Shown here: positions 18,239 to 25,721 of the stretch, piece after piece
How the letters are laid out: every line of letters begins with the position of its first letter
Numbering within the stretch: position 1 is the stretch's first letter
Made by a program: the position numbers and the translations under genes
From: Bacteroidales bacterium 6E
GTDB taxonomy: Bacteria; Bacteroidota; Bacteroidia; Bacteroidales; Prolixibacteraceae
NCBI GenBank assembly: GCA_001270045.2
Contig: DF970690.1
Coordinates: forward strand, 1 to 64,000
DNA length: 64,000 nucleotides
Direction: 5' to 3'
The notes under the pieces: generated by a model
The model's database searches: none
What the model saw: only the letters and a program-made list of their open reading frames with translations
What the model was told of the DNA's origin: nothing

Positions 18239-19834
18239 ATGAGTGATTTAAGCCTATTCAAACAGTTTGCCCCTCAAGCGCCGAAACAATTTCAGGAAGG
18301 AAATAATGCGGTTATCTATACCCGGGTATCGTCAGCGGACCAGGAAGACAATACCAGCCTGGCATCACAGAAGAAACACTGTGAGATGTATGCAGATCGA
18401 AGGGGCTTAAATGTGGTTGGGTATTTTGGCGGTACCTATGAGTCTGCTAAAACAGATGATAGAAAAGAGTTTAATCGGATGCTGACTTTTGTGAAACGCA
18501 CAAAGAACATCAATTATGTGATAGTATATTCGTACGAACGTTTTTCTCGCTCTGGCATTAACGGTGCTTCCATTGCTGAAGATTTACTAAAGAAATATGG
18601 GGTAATGACTTTGGCTGCGACACAGGAACTTGACCCGAGAACTCCGGCAGGATCTTTTCAGCAGAAAATATTATTCCTTTTTGGGCAAATGGATAATGAG
18701 CTTAGGCGGGATAAAGTTATAACAGGAATGAAGGAACATCTTTTGAATGGTTATTGGGTGTGGCGAATACCATTTGGATACAAAGATTTAAATAAAGGGA
18801 AGGCTAATCAGCGTAATCTGGTGGTTAACGAACAAGGAAAGCTATTGAAAAGTGCATTTGAATTGAAAGTTTACAAGCAGTTCTCTAATGCAGAAATTTC
18901 GAGACATTTGTTCCGCAAGGGACTAAATATTAACGAAAAAAGGCTGAATGAAATATTCTTAAATCCCTTTTATTGTGGGCTTCTTACGAGTAAAATGATT
19001 CCCGGACAAGTTATTGAAGGGAGGCACGAACCATTAGTTTCAAAAGAACTGTTTTTGGCGGTACACAATATCAGGGAGGAAAAGAGAAGTCAGGGTTTTG
19101 TGCATGACAAAGAAAATGATAACCTACCGCTGAAAATTTTTACCCAATGTGATAAATGCAAACAACCTCTGACAGGATACTTGGTTAAAAAGAAAGGATT
19201 GTATTATTATAAATGCAGTACCAAAGGGTGTCAAGTGAACCGAAGTGCGAAAGCAATGCATGATTTATTTCGGGACCTATTGAAATGTTTTCAAATAGGA
19301 AAGGATGAGTTTGAAATAGTCAGAATTCAGTTAGAGGAGCAAATGAATGTTTTCTTTGCATCCAGTTTTAAAGATGCCAGAGTATTAAAAAGTAACTTGG
19401 CTGAGGTTAAAAAGAAATTGGAGGCTATTGAGGAAAGATTTGTCATTGGGGAGATTGATCGTAATCTTTACGATAAATTCAGACCCAAATATGAAAAGGA
19501 ATGTTTTGAGATTGAACGGGAATTGAATAAGAGTGACGGATATTTCTCGAACCTCAAAAAAGTGATTGATTTTGCGGTGAGAGTATGTCGTAATCCATTG
19601 ATAATGTGGAATGATTTAGATTTTAACGGGAAACAAGTATTTCAAAATTTGCTATTCCCTGAAGGGATTATCTATAATCGAGAATTCGATCAATATCGAA
19701 CCACCAGAGTGAACACTTTTTTCTCGGCAATCCCGCAATTGAAGCGGGTTCTGGAACAAAAGAAAAGCGGATGTTTTGTCATTTTTGACGAAACATCCGC
19801 TTTGGTGCCCAGAACAAGACACCAACTCAGTTAA
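18239..19834 (+). CDS. Large serine recombinase with chimeric C-terminus
   Basis: 531 residues. The N-terminal resolvase domain has YTRVSS with catalytic S31 and the arginine-rich YERFSRSG motif. It is followed by a recombinase domain, a zinc ribbon (CDKC then C-x4-C, near residues 303-330), and a coiled-coil segment near 380-430. These are features of integrases that move islands without accessory DNA bending. The final codons translate the hairpin at 19769-19802 and then VPRTR from the tRNA-Leu 3' end, stopping only in the left end of the second element. Before that insertion the frame would have continued into the tRNA gene. It is the probable mobilising enzyme of the defence island; the far end of that island is not visible. 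Confidence 0.9.
   Translation: MSDLSLFKQFAPQAPKQFQEGNNAVIYTRVSSADQEDNTSLASQKKHCEMYADRRGLNVVGYFGGTYESAKTDDRKEFNRMLTFVKRTKNINYVIVYSYERFSRSGINGASIAEDLLKKYGVMTLAATQELDPRTPAGSFQQKILFLFGQMDNELRRDKVITGMKEHLLNGYWVWRIPFGYKDLNKGKANQRNLVVNEQGKLLKSAFELKVYKQFSNAEISRHLFRKGLNINEKRLNEIFLNPFYCGLLTSKMIPGQVIEGRHEPLVSKELFLAVHNIREEKRSQGFVHDKENDNLPLKIFTQCDKCKQPLTGYLVKKKGLYYYKCSTKGCQVNRSAKAMHDLFRDLLKCFQIGKDEFEIVRIQLEEQMNVFFASSFKDARVLKSNLAEVKKKLEAIEERFVIGEIDRNLYDKFRPKYEKECFEIERELNKSDGYFSNLKKVIDFAVRVCRNPLIMWNDLDFNGKQVFQNLLFPEGIIYNREFDQYRTTRVNTFFSAIPQLKRVLEQKKSGCFVIFDETSALVPRTRHQLS
19769..19802 (-). terminator. Displaced Rho-independent terminator of tRNA-Leu
   Basis: 15 bp arms (GCGGATGTTTTGTCA and TGACGAAACATCCGC, one wobble) around a TTTT loop. 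Read on the minus strand, the hairpin is followed by CTTTTCTTTT. It ends 2 bases before the 16 bp att core, so before the second insertion it stood directly behind tRNA-Leu. It now overlaps the serine recombinase coding end. Confidence 0.8.
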
Positions 19835-20037
19835 TTTGGGCAAATTTCGGAAAATGCAAAAACCGCTGAAACCCTAATAAAATAAACGGATTGCAGTGTT
19901 TTCAATGCCTTCAGGCTGTTATACTTTGTAAGTCGAAAATAAGACCTGTTAATAAAATTAGCGTGCAACTAGCGTGCAACTAGCGTGCAACTCGAAATTT
20001 TATAATATATTTGTTAGTGAACTTTTATAATGCAGAA
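19805..20037. other. Left attachment region of the tRNA-Leu element
   Basis: The left core GTGCCCAGAACAAGAC (19805-19820) repeats exactly at 32097-32112 inside tRNA-Leu and is the displaced tRNA 3' end. Behind it is AT-rich sequence containing three tandem arm-type repeats (19959-19991), then the integrase gene. Confidence 0.85.
19959..19991 (+). repeat. Three tandem 11 bp integrase arm-type repeats (left end)
   Basis: TAGCGTGCAAC occurs three times head to tail at 19959, 19970 and 19981. Two close relatives in the same orientation lie inside the right end at 32009 and 32021. The arrangement fits arm-type binding sites for the N-terminal domain of the adjacent integrase. Confidence 0.75.
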
Positions 20038-21339
20038 ATGAAGCTATTTTTTTACATGCGGTCTTCATCTTCAAAGAGCGCAAAGATCCGGGTAAGGATT
20101 AAGGATGGCAAAAAAGAGTTATACGCTGTAACACCTTTGGAAATTCCTGTTCAATACTGGAATCAGAACGGAAAAAGCTACCGGGATAAGATCCGGAACA
20201 GGATTGAATTTCTAGAAAGGGATTGGTATAAAGACCAGCTGGAAGCTTTGGCAGACCATGTAAAGGAAGAATATCTGAAACTGAAATGGGAACCTGACAG
20301 TAATTGGTTGACAGACGAAATTAACCGTTTTTTTAAGCCTGAAGAAAAACCAAAGCAAGAGCCAAATACTTCAGGGGACCTTTCCGAAAGTGGATCTTTG
20401 TTTAAGTTTATCAAATCATATATTGAAACTTCCAAAAGCAGAATAAACCCAAATAATGGAAAGTATATTGCGGCCAGTACCTTGAAGAAATATACTACTT
20501 GTTTCAATCTTCTTAAATCATTCACTGATAATAAACCTTTGAACTTTGAGGATATCAACCAGGAGTTTTATAAAAACTTCATTCATTACCTGACCAGCGA
20601 GAAAAAGCATAAATTAAACACAATTGGAAAACAAATTGCGGTATTAAAGGGCTTCATGAACGAAGCGGCTGAAATGAATCTACATAATAACACGTCATAC
20701 AAAAGCCGAAAATTTAAAATTCTTGCCGAGGAAACAGACAACATTTATCTGGATGAATCCGAACTAACCGTTTTATTTGAACATGATTTTTCTGCAGACA
20801 AAAAGCTGGAACGGGTCCGGGATTTATTTTTGATTGGTGCATGGACTGGGTGCCGTTTCGGTGACTTCACAAAGATTAAACCTGAAAACGTAAAAAACGG
20901 ATATCTGCATATTGAGCAGGAAAAGACGGGCGAATATGTTAAAATTCCGCTTCATCCAGTTGTAGACAATATTTTGAAAAGATACAAAGGAAAACTTCCC
21001 CGGGCAATATCCAACCAAAAATTCAACGAATACATTAAGGATGTAGCGGAGGCCGCAAAACTGAATAAACTTGAAACAATCAAATATACCAAAGCAGGGA
21101 AACGAGAGATTGAAACAAAGCCAAAGCATGAACTGATAAGCAGTCACACGGCCAGAAGATCATTTGCCACGAACTTGTATAAAAGCAATTTTCCAACCAT
21201 TGGAATAATGAAAATTACGGGGCACAAAACAGAAAAGGCATTTTTGAAATATATAAAAGTGACTGCCGACGAGCACGCAGAAATGCTTCAAAAACATTGG
21301 GAATCCTATAACACTAAACCAGAAGAAAATGGAAAATAA
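20038..21339 (+). CDS. int: Tyrosine integrase of the tRNA-Leu element
   Basis: 433 residues from ATG 20038; the frame is open from a TTG at 20011, but the ATG is preferred. The N-terminal Arm-type DNA-binding domain of the Bacteroidota kind (KIRVRIKDGKKELY) is followed by a SAM-like core-binding domain near 120-220 and the catalytic domain with R273, H370-x-x-R373, H396 and Y405. All catalytic residues are present, so the enzyme is probably active. It lies 217 bp inside the left core and overlaps the next gene by 11 bp. Confidence 0.95.
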   Translation: MKLFFYMRSSSSKSAKIRVRIKDGKKELYAVTPLEIPVQYWNQNGKSYRDKIRNRIEFLERDWYKDQLEALADHVKEEYLKLKWEPDSNWLTDEINRFFKPEEKPKQEPNTSGDLSESGSLFKFIKSYIETSKSRINPNNGKYIAASTLKKYTTCFNLLKSFTDNKPLNFEDINQEFYKNFIHYLTSEKKHKLNTIGKQIAVLKGFMNEAAEMNLHNNTSYKSRKFKILAEETDNIYLDESELTVLFEHDFSADKKLERVRDLFLIGAWTGCRFGDFTKIKPENVKNGYLHIEQEKTGEYVKIPLHPVVDNILKRYKGKLPRAISNQKFNEYIKDVAEAAKLNKLETIKYTKAGKREIETKPKHELISSHTARRSFATNLYKSNFPTIGIMKITGHKTEKAFLKYIKVTADEHAEMLQKHWESYNTKPEENGK

Positions 21340-22228
21340 CATGAAATTTGAAGATTGGCTAAATGAGGATCCATGCTGTAAAGTTTCCTGGCATGAAACT
21401 GAATATCTGGATACAAAGTCAAAACAGCCTGTTAAACTTAGAACAGTATTTATAAAACACAAAGTGGAATACACTGATTTAGGATGTATTAAATGTTATC
21501 CTGCCAGTTTGTCCCAAACAGAATTGTTTATAATCTATGATGAATCCCTAGCGAATCAGATCCATAACTTTCAATTAAAATGTTTTGATAGTTTGGTACA
21601 GGCAAAGGTTGAGGAAAAAATTTGGTTGATCAAATCATCTTTGAAAAATAGTCCAAACCTTGAATTATTAATAAAAAAGAAAATTGAATCACTTCAAAAA
21701 GATGTAAATAAAGATCATGAACTTGATATACTGGAAGGCAGATTTTTTGCTTACGGTGGATCAGTTTGTAAGGTTTTAAATGAACATTTCAATTGGAGTA
21801 AAAATACAAAAGGTCAACTTATTATTGAAACAGACATTGGGCAAAGTTTTATTGAAACAGCTGCCAACTTAAAGTTTATTGAATACCTGGAGGATTACAG
21901 GCAGTTTGAAGGATATGATCAGGATAATCTGGATAAAACTGCATTGGATTATCTGAATGGACCGGAGCAGGACCGATTTAAAGTATGGAATAGAGTTTTA
22001 CATCTTGCCAATATTCGAAAAGGTTCAAGTCTTAGTGAATATTCTGCTTTTATGTGGTGGTTAAATAAGAAAGGATATTTCAAAAAGGGAACTACTGAAC
22101 CTATGTTTCTAGAAATTGGTACGAAATTGTTAAAAATAGATATTACAGGCCAGGATACAAATAGTGCTCGATGGGCTAAAATTTATGATTTTGATTTTTT
22201 GCCTCAATTCACTGAATTGAAATATTAG
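21329..22228 (+). CDS. Uncharacterised 299-residue protein coupled to the integrase
   Basis: No domain recognised. Soluble, acidic to neutral, with no signal peptide or membrane segment. The N-terminal part has a cluster of cysteines (CCKVSWHETEY, then GCIKCYP) and the C-terminal third is rich in Trp, Tyr and Phe. The start overlaps the integrase by 11 bp, indicating co-translation. The position directly after integrase is often used for cargo or directionality functions in integrative elements, but there is no sequence support for a specific role. Confidence 0.75.
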   Translation: MENNMKFEDWLNEDPCCKVSWHETEYLDTKSKQPVKLRTVFIKHKVEYTDLGCIKCYPASLSQTELFIIYDESLANQIHNFQLKCFDSLVQAKVEEKIWLIKSSLKNSPNLELLIKKKIESLQKDVNKDHELDILEGRFFAYGGSVCKVLNEHFNWSKNTKGQLIIETDIGQSFIETAANLKFIEYLEDYRQFEGYDQDNLDKTALDYLNGPEQDRFKVWNRVLHLANIRKGSSLSEYSAFMWWLNKKGYFKKGTTEPMFLEIGTKLLKIDITGQDTNSARWAKIYDFDFLPQFTELKY

Positions 22229-22269
22229 AAATTTCGTAATATTCGTAATGAAATTTCGTAATATTCGTA
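22228..22269 (+). repeat. Two 20 bp direct repeats with 22 bp period
   Basis: GAAATTTCGTAATATTCGTA is present exactly at 22228-22247 and 22250-22269. A period near two helical turns, upstream of an excisionase/replication operon, suggests an operator or iteron. Confidence 0.75.
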
Positions 22270-22302
22270 GTATGTAATTAAATATCAATTACTTGCGTGG
22301 TT

Positions 22303-22310
22303 TATCTTTG
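22303..22310 (+). promoter_or_regulatory. Bacteroidota -7 element of the HTH/replication operon
   Basis: TATCTTTG matches the TAnnTTTG consensus and lies 28 bp before the ATG at 22339. The 20 bp direct repeats sit about 35-75 bp upstream of it, where an activator or repressor would act. Confidence 0.55.
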
Positions 22311-22338
22311 CAATATGTAATTTTAAAACATATCAAAG

Positions 22339-22692
22339 ATGAACAAAATTCAATTTTTAAAGGAGAATCCGGAAATAGCCAGCCAGGTAACAATTTCCTT
22401 ATCAGGTCAAGATCTGCTTTCTTTTATCGAAACCCTTGAAAAGCAAATTCAAAAACCACAACCAAACAAAAATGAACTTTCTTCACCTGAAGAAAGGCTG
22501 ATCACTATTGAAGAAGCTGCCGAAATCTTTGGCGTAACTCGTGTAACCTTATGGCAATGGGGAAAGAAAGGGATTGTAAATCCCGTGAAAATCGGCCATA
22601 TTGTAAGATACAAGATATCCGATATCAAAAATGTTCTGTCTTCATTACGCCCCCAATATTCCACAAGAACACCCCAAAAAATTCAGCCATGA
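22339..22692 (+). CDS. Excisionase-like helix-turn-helix protein
   Basis: 117 residues. The C-terminal 60 residues form an HTH_17/MerR-like winged helix: ITIEEAAEIFGVTRVTLWQW with the wing GHIVRYKISDI. Such proteins act as excisionases or transcription regulators of integrative elements. The N-terminal 40 residues look helical and may be a dimerisation segment. First gene of a tightly packed operon; its stop shares an ATGA with the next start. Confidence 0.8.
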   Translation: MNKIQFLKENPEIASQVTISLSGQDLLSFIETLEKQIQKPQPNKNELSSPEERLITIEEAAEIFGVTRVTLWQWGKKGIVNPVKIGHIVRYKISDIKNVLSSLRPQYSTRTPQKIQP

Positions 22693-22862
22693 AAACACCA
22701 ATGATTTATCAACTATTCGTTGACTACACGAAGAAGGATACGAAGCTCACAACTTCAGATAGAACGCCAATGCAGCACGGTAACGCATGGATAAGAATTT
22801 TCACCGGGAACCTGAATGAATGTATTCAGGAAGAAAAGAAAATTAAAGACAGCTGGAAATGA
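22689..22862 (+). CDS. Small protein in the replication operon
   Basis: 57 residues starting at the ATG that overlaps the previous stop (ATGA), and ending in an ATGA that starts the next gene. No domain recognised. Both-sided 4 bp overlaps strongly indicate a real, translationally coupled gene. The composition is basic and polar, with an aromatic segment near GNAWIRIFTGN. Confidence 0.65.
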   Translation: MKTPMIYQLFVDYTKKDTKLTTSDRTPMQHGNAWIRIFTGNLNECIQEEKKIKDSWK

Positions 22863-23470
22863 AAGAAAGCTTTGTTTTTTACAGATCCTTTATTGATGCA
22901 ATTAGAACCCTTCCAGAAGGTGATCAATTGATTTTATTCAATGCAATTGCAGATTTTGCATTGGATCAAAAAGAGCCAGAAATGGAGGGAACAATTAAAG
23001 GATTTTGGATGTTGATCCGACCAAATATTGAAGCCAACAATAAGCGATACGAAAACGGGAAAAGGGGTGCAGAACATGGGATTAAGGGAGGTAGACCCAA
23101 GAAACAGGAAACCCCAAGAAAACCCCAAGGAAACCCCAAGGAAACCCCAAAGCGAAAAAAAATAACCCCTGATGTAGATGTAGATGTAGATGTTGATGTA
23201 AATGAGGAAAAGAAAAAAATTCGCTTTACGCCCCCCACTGTTGAAGAAGTAAAAAACTATTTTGTTGAGAAAGGCTACAGTCCGGAACAGGGGGAAAAGG
23301 CTTTTAATTATTATTCGGTCGCAAATTGGAAAGACAGAAACGGGGACCAGGTAAAAAACTGGAAGCAGAGAATGATTGCAAATTGGTTTAAGCCTGAAAG
23401 CAAACAATCTTCAAAAATCAACGGTCATTATGTAAACACAGGACCGGTTATAAATGAAAAAGCCATATGA
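22859..23470 (+). CDS. DUF6291-like phage replication protein with unstable internal repeats
   Basis: 203 residues. The first 75 residues (ESFVFYRSFIDAI and PNIEANNKRYENGKRG) resemble DUF6291, a domain found in phage proteins next to DnaB, probably replisome organisers. A low-complexity linker at 83-115 includes Pro/Lys repeats and an Asp-Val run, encoded by four 11 bp repeats (23109-23152) and five 6 bp repeats (23171-23200). A C-terminal domain follows, with YFVEKGYSPEQGEKAFNYY, typical of phage replication proteins. Overlapping ATGA junctions on both sides couple it to its neighbours. Confidence 0.8.
   Translation: MKESFVFYRSFIDAIRTLPEGDQLILFNAIADFALDQKEPEMEGTIKGFWMLIRPNIEANNKRYENGKRGAEHGIKGGRPKKQETPRKPQGNPKETPKRKKITPDVDVDVDVDVNEEKKKIRFTPPTVEEVKNYFVEKGYSPEQGEKAFNYYSVANWKDRNGDQVKNWKQRMIANWFKPESKQSSKINGHYVNTGPVINEKAI
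23109..23200 (+). repeat. 11 bp and 6 bp tandem repeats inside the replication gene
   Basis: AAACCCCAAGG-type units at 23109, 23120, 23131 and 23142 (the first and last with one change), then GATGTA-type units from 23171 to 23200. Loss or gain of one 11 bp unit would shift the reading frame, while the 6 bp units keep it. Confidence 0.8.
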
Positions 23471-24837
23471 ACAATCAAAGCCATACACCCCCCCACGACC
23501 TGGAACTGGAACAGGCAATAATAGGCACCTTTCTGATTGAAGGAAATGCGATACTTGAAAACAGGCTAAATCCTGATTGGTTTTATAAGCCTGAAAACAT
23601 CATGATCGCAAAGGCTATTTGCAACCTGGGGAAACAGGGAACGCCCCCGGATCTGTTACAGGCAACAATCCAACTAAAGAAAGAAGGCAACCTTGAAAAT
23701 GTTGGTGGCCCTTTATATCTGTCTGAATCAGCTAGGAAAGTGGCAAGTGCAGCAAACCTGAAGCATCACCTGAAGAATCTTCAGGAACTGTTTTTAAGGC
23801 GACAACTGGCAACCTTTGCCCAAAAGCAATATTACAAAAGCTTTGATCCAACAATTGATCTAGATGATTTACTGATCGAATATCAAAACAATATCCTGAA
23901 TGTTCTGGACTTCAATGAGGCCGAGATTGTTAGTCTTGATCAAAGTTTTGAAAAAGTCATTGAGCAAGCTAAACGTAACCGAGAAGGCGGAAATATTACA
24001 GGAATAGGAACGGGGCTGTTTAAGCTGGATAATTTCACCAATGGAATGCAAAAGGGTGATTTGATCATTATTGCAGGGGAAACCAGTGCCGGGAAAACTT
24101 CACTAGGGATAAGCATTTTAAAAAATGCTGTTTTCAATTTCGGTGCCAGGGCTGCTGTTTACAGTCTTGAAATGACAAACTCACAATTATCATCACGTTT
24201 GTTTTCTCAGGAAACAGGCATTTCAGCCAAAAGAATTTTATCCGGATATATGACACCCCAAGAGATAGAAACGCTTGAAATAGCCAAAGAGAAACGCAAA
24301 GGGGCGCTGATGTTCTATGATGAAAGAAGCAATAATAACATCGATACAATTTGCGCCAGTATTCGCAGGCTTCACCTGAAATATAAAATCAACCTGGTTA
24401 TGGTGGATTACCTACAGATCATTTCAGGGGATGAACGAAAGGCAGACGAAACTAAAATTGCAGAGATCGCCCGAAAATTAAAAAACATTGCCCGGGAACT
24501 TGAAATTACTGTCATCGCATTAAGCCAGTTAAGAAGAAGCCCAGATAGGCCAAAACCGAACATTGCAAGGCTAAGGGGATCCGGGCAGTTAGAGGAGGCC
24601 GCAGATATTGTTTTACTGCTCTATAGACCTGAAATGTATAACATTAAATATGATGATCCATTTACGGCAATCCCAAACACGGGAACGGCCCAGGTCATAA
24701 TCGGGAAAGGCCGTAACATTGGCACAGGGTCGTTTATCCTTCGTTTCAATCCCGAAACATCCGGCTTTACAAATTACATCCATGCCACTGTTGACCCAGA
24801 TGAACATCTGGAACCCAAAAGCAAAACCCCGTATTAA
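23467..24837 (+). CDS. dnaB: Replicative DNA helicase DnaB-type
   Basis: 456 residues, full DnaB length. The N-terminal domain (PPHDLELEQAIIGTFL) is followed by a RecA-type motor with Walker A GETSAGKTS near residue 207, SLEMTNSQLSSRLF, Walker B VMVDYLQII and SQLRRSPD. No intein is seen. It would be the fork helicase loaded by the upstream DUF6291-like protein, giving the element autonomous or phage-type replication capacity. Translationally coupled through ATGA. Confidence 0.93.
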   Translation: MNNQSHTPPHDLELEQAIIGTFLIEGNAILENRLNPDWFYKPENIMIAKAICNLGKQGTPPDLLQATIQLKKEGNLENVGGPLYLSESARKVASAANLKHHLKNLQELFLRRQLATFAQKQYYKSFDPTIDLDDLLIEYQNNILNVLDFNEAEIVSLDQSFEKVIEQAKRNREGGNITGIGTGLFKLDNFTNGMQKGDLIIIAGETSAGKTSLGISILKNAVFNFGARAAVYSLEMTNSQLSSRLFSQETGISAKRILSGYMTPQEIETLEIAKEKRKGALMFYDERSNNNIDTICASIRRLHLKYKINLVMVDYLQIISGDERKADETKIAEIARKLKNIARELEITVIALSQLRRSPDRPKPNIARLRGSGQLEEAADIVLLLYRPEMYNIKYDDPFTAIPNTGTAQVIIGKGRNIGTGSFILRFNPETSGFTNYIHATVDPDEHLEPKSKTPY

Positions 24838-24846
24838 ATTTCGGAA

Positions 24847-25137
24847 ATGGAAGATCTGCTGATTAAACAGATAACTACAGATGAACTTCGCCAATTGATT
24901 AGTGAAGCTTGCCAGGAATCAAATCTTTTGGCTGATGTACCAGATTTTGAAATCTCAATTTCTCAGGCTGAAAGGATTCTGGGGGTTACCTATCCAACGA
25001 TAAAATCATACATGGAAGAAGGTTACCTGGTGAATGTATCAACGGATGGCAGACGGGCAAAATTCAACTTCTACAATGTTCTGGAACTACATAAAAAAGA
25101 TATAAGATACAAACGTTTTAGAAACTTAAATCCTTAA
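24847..25137 (+). CDS. Helix-turn-helix protein, excisionase/MerR-like
   Basis: 96 residues. A helix-turn-helix around ISISQAERILGVTYPTIKSYMEEG is followed by a wing (VSTDGRRAKFNFYNVLELHKK), the typical fold of excisionase and AlpA-type regulators. It is the second such protein in the element, so one may be the excisionase and the other a regulator. It starts 9 bp after dnaB and ends 2 bp before the membrane protein gene. Confidence 0.7.
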   Translation: MEDLLIKQITTDELRQLISEACQESNLLADVPDFEISISQAERILGVTYPTIKSYMEEGYLVNVSTDGRRAKFNFYNVLELHKKDIRYKRFRNLNP

Positions 25138-25139
25138 TT

Positions 25140-25583
25140 ATGAAAGCATTGAATTTTTTATCAAAGATCATGAAGGTATCAGGATACCTTACTCTTTCGG
25201 CATTGGTTATGCTTATGGCTTCAATTTTAAGCTGGCCCCTGGTTGGGTGGTCCATTGCATGGAAGGCCGTAATATCCAGCATTGCCTTTCTTTTCACTGT
25301 TGCCACAATTTACCATATTGCCAACAAGCTGGCTGAATCAATCCGGAAAGATCCAGCCTATAAAATCAGTTTTGTTCGTGTAAACGGTTATTTGCAAATC
25401 ATTTCCTTAACTGTTATCATGGTCCTTTGTGTCGGGTGGCCCTGGATCGGGTTTGCATTCAGCTGGAAAATGGCTGTTACTCTTTTGGTGTTCATGTTCG
25501 TAAATCTTACGATATCGGAAGGGCTTAAAAACAACTTTTCACGAAACAACGAAAATGCAGAAAGTGGCCAGTACTTAAAATAA
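25140..25583 (+). CDS. Four-helix membrane protein with internal duplication
   Basis: 147 residues with four hydrophobic segments arranged as two similar halves: SWPLVGWSIAWKAVISSIAF in the first and GWPWIGFAFSWKMAVTLLVF in the second, each preceded by another helix. No catalytic motif is seen. In a phage-like element this could be holin-like, an exclusion protein or an unrelated inner-membrane protein; the sequence does not decide. The C-terminal tail is polar. Confidence 0.7.
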   Translation: MKALNFLSKIMKVSGYLTLSALVMLMASILSWPLVGWSIAWKAVISSIAFLFTVATIYHIANKLAESIRKDPAYKISFVRVNGYLQIISLTVIMVLCVGWPWIGFAFSWKMAVTLLVFMFVNLTISEGLKNNFSRNNENAESGQYLK

Positions 25584-25721
25584 TTAGTCATCACTTAGGG
25601 ATATTAATGAAAGTTTTAAGTACTGACCCCCAGAACTTAAAAAACATAATTGATTTTTTTGGTGAAAATCTTGTTTCATGTATCTAACTTTCAGATATAT
25701 AAATGAAAAACACCTGATATC

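Larger units (their letters stand above)
2801..19834. mobile_element. Defence island ending in a serine recombinase (outer boundary unknown)
   Basis: An AT-rich block of defence-type genes abutting the original downstream side of tRNA-Leu and ending with its probable recombinase. No second copy of the tRNA-derived 16 bp core was noticed further left, so the other end lies outside the window or uses a different core. The IS21 element and the tandem repeats before 2801 may belong to the same island. Confidence 0.5.
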
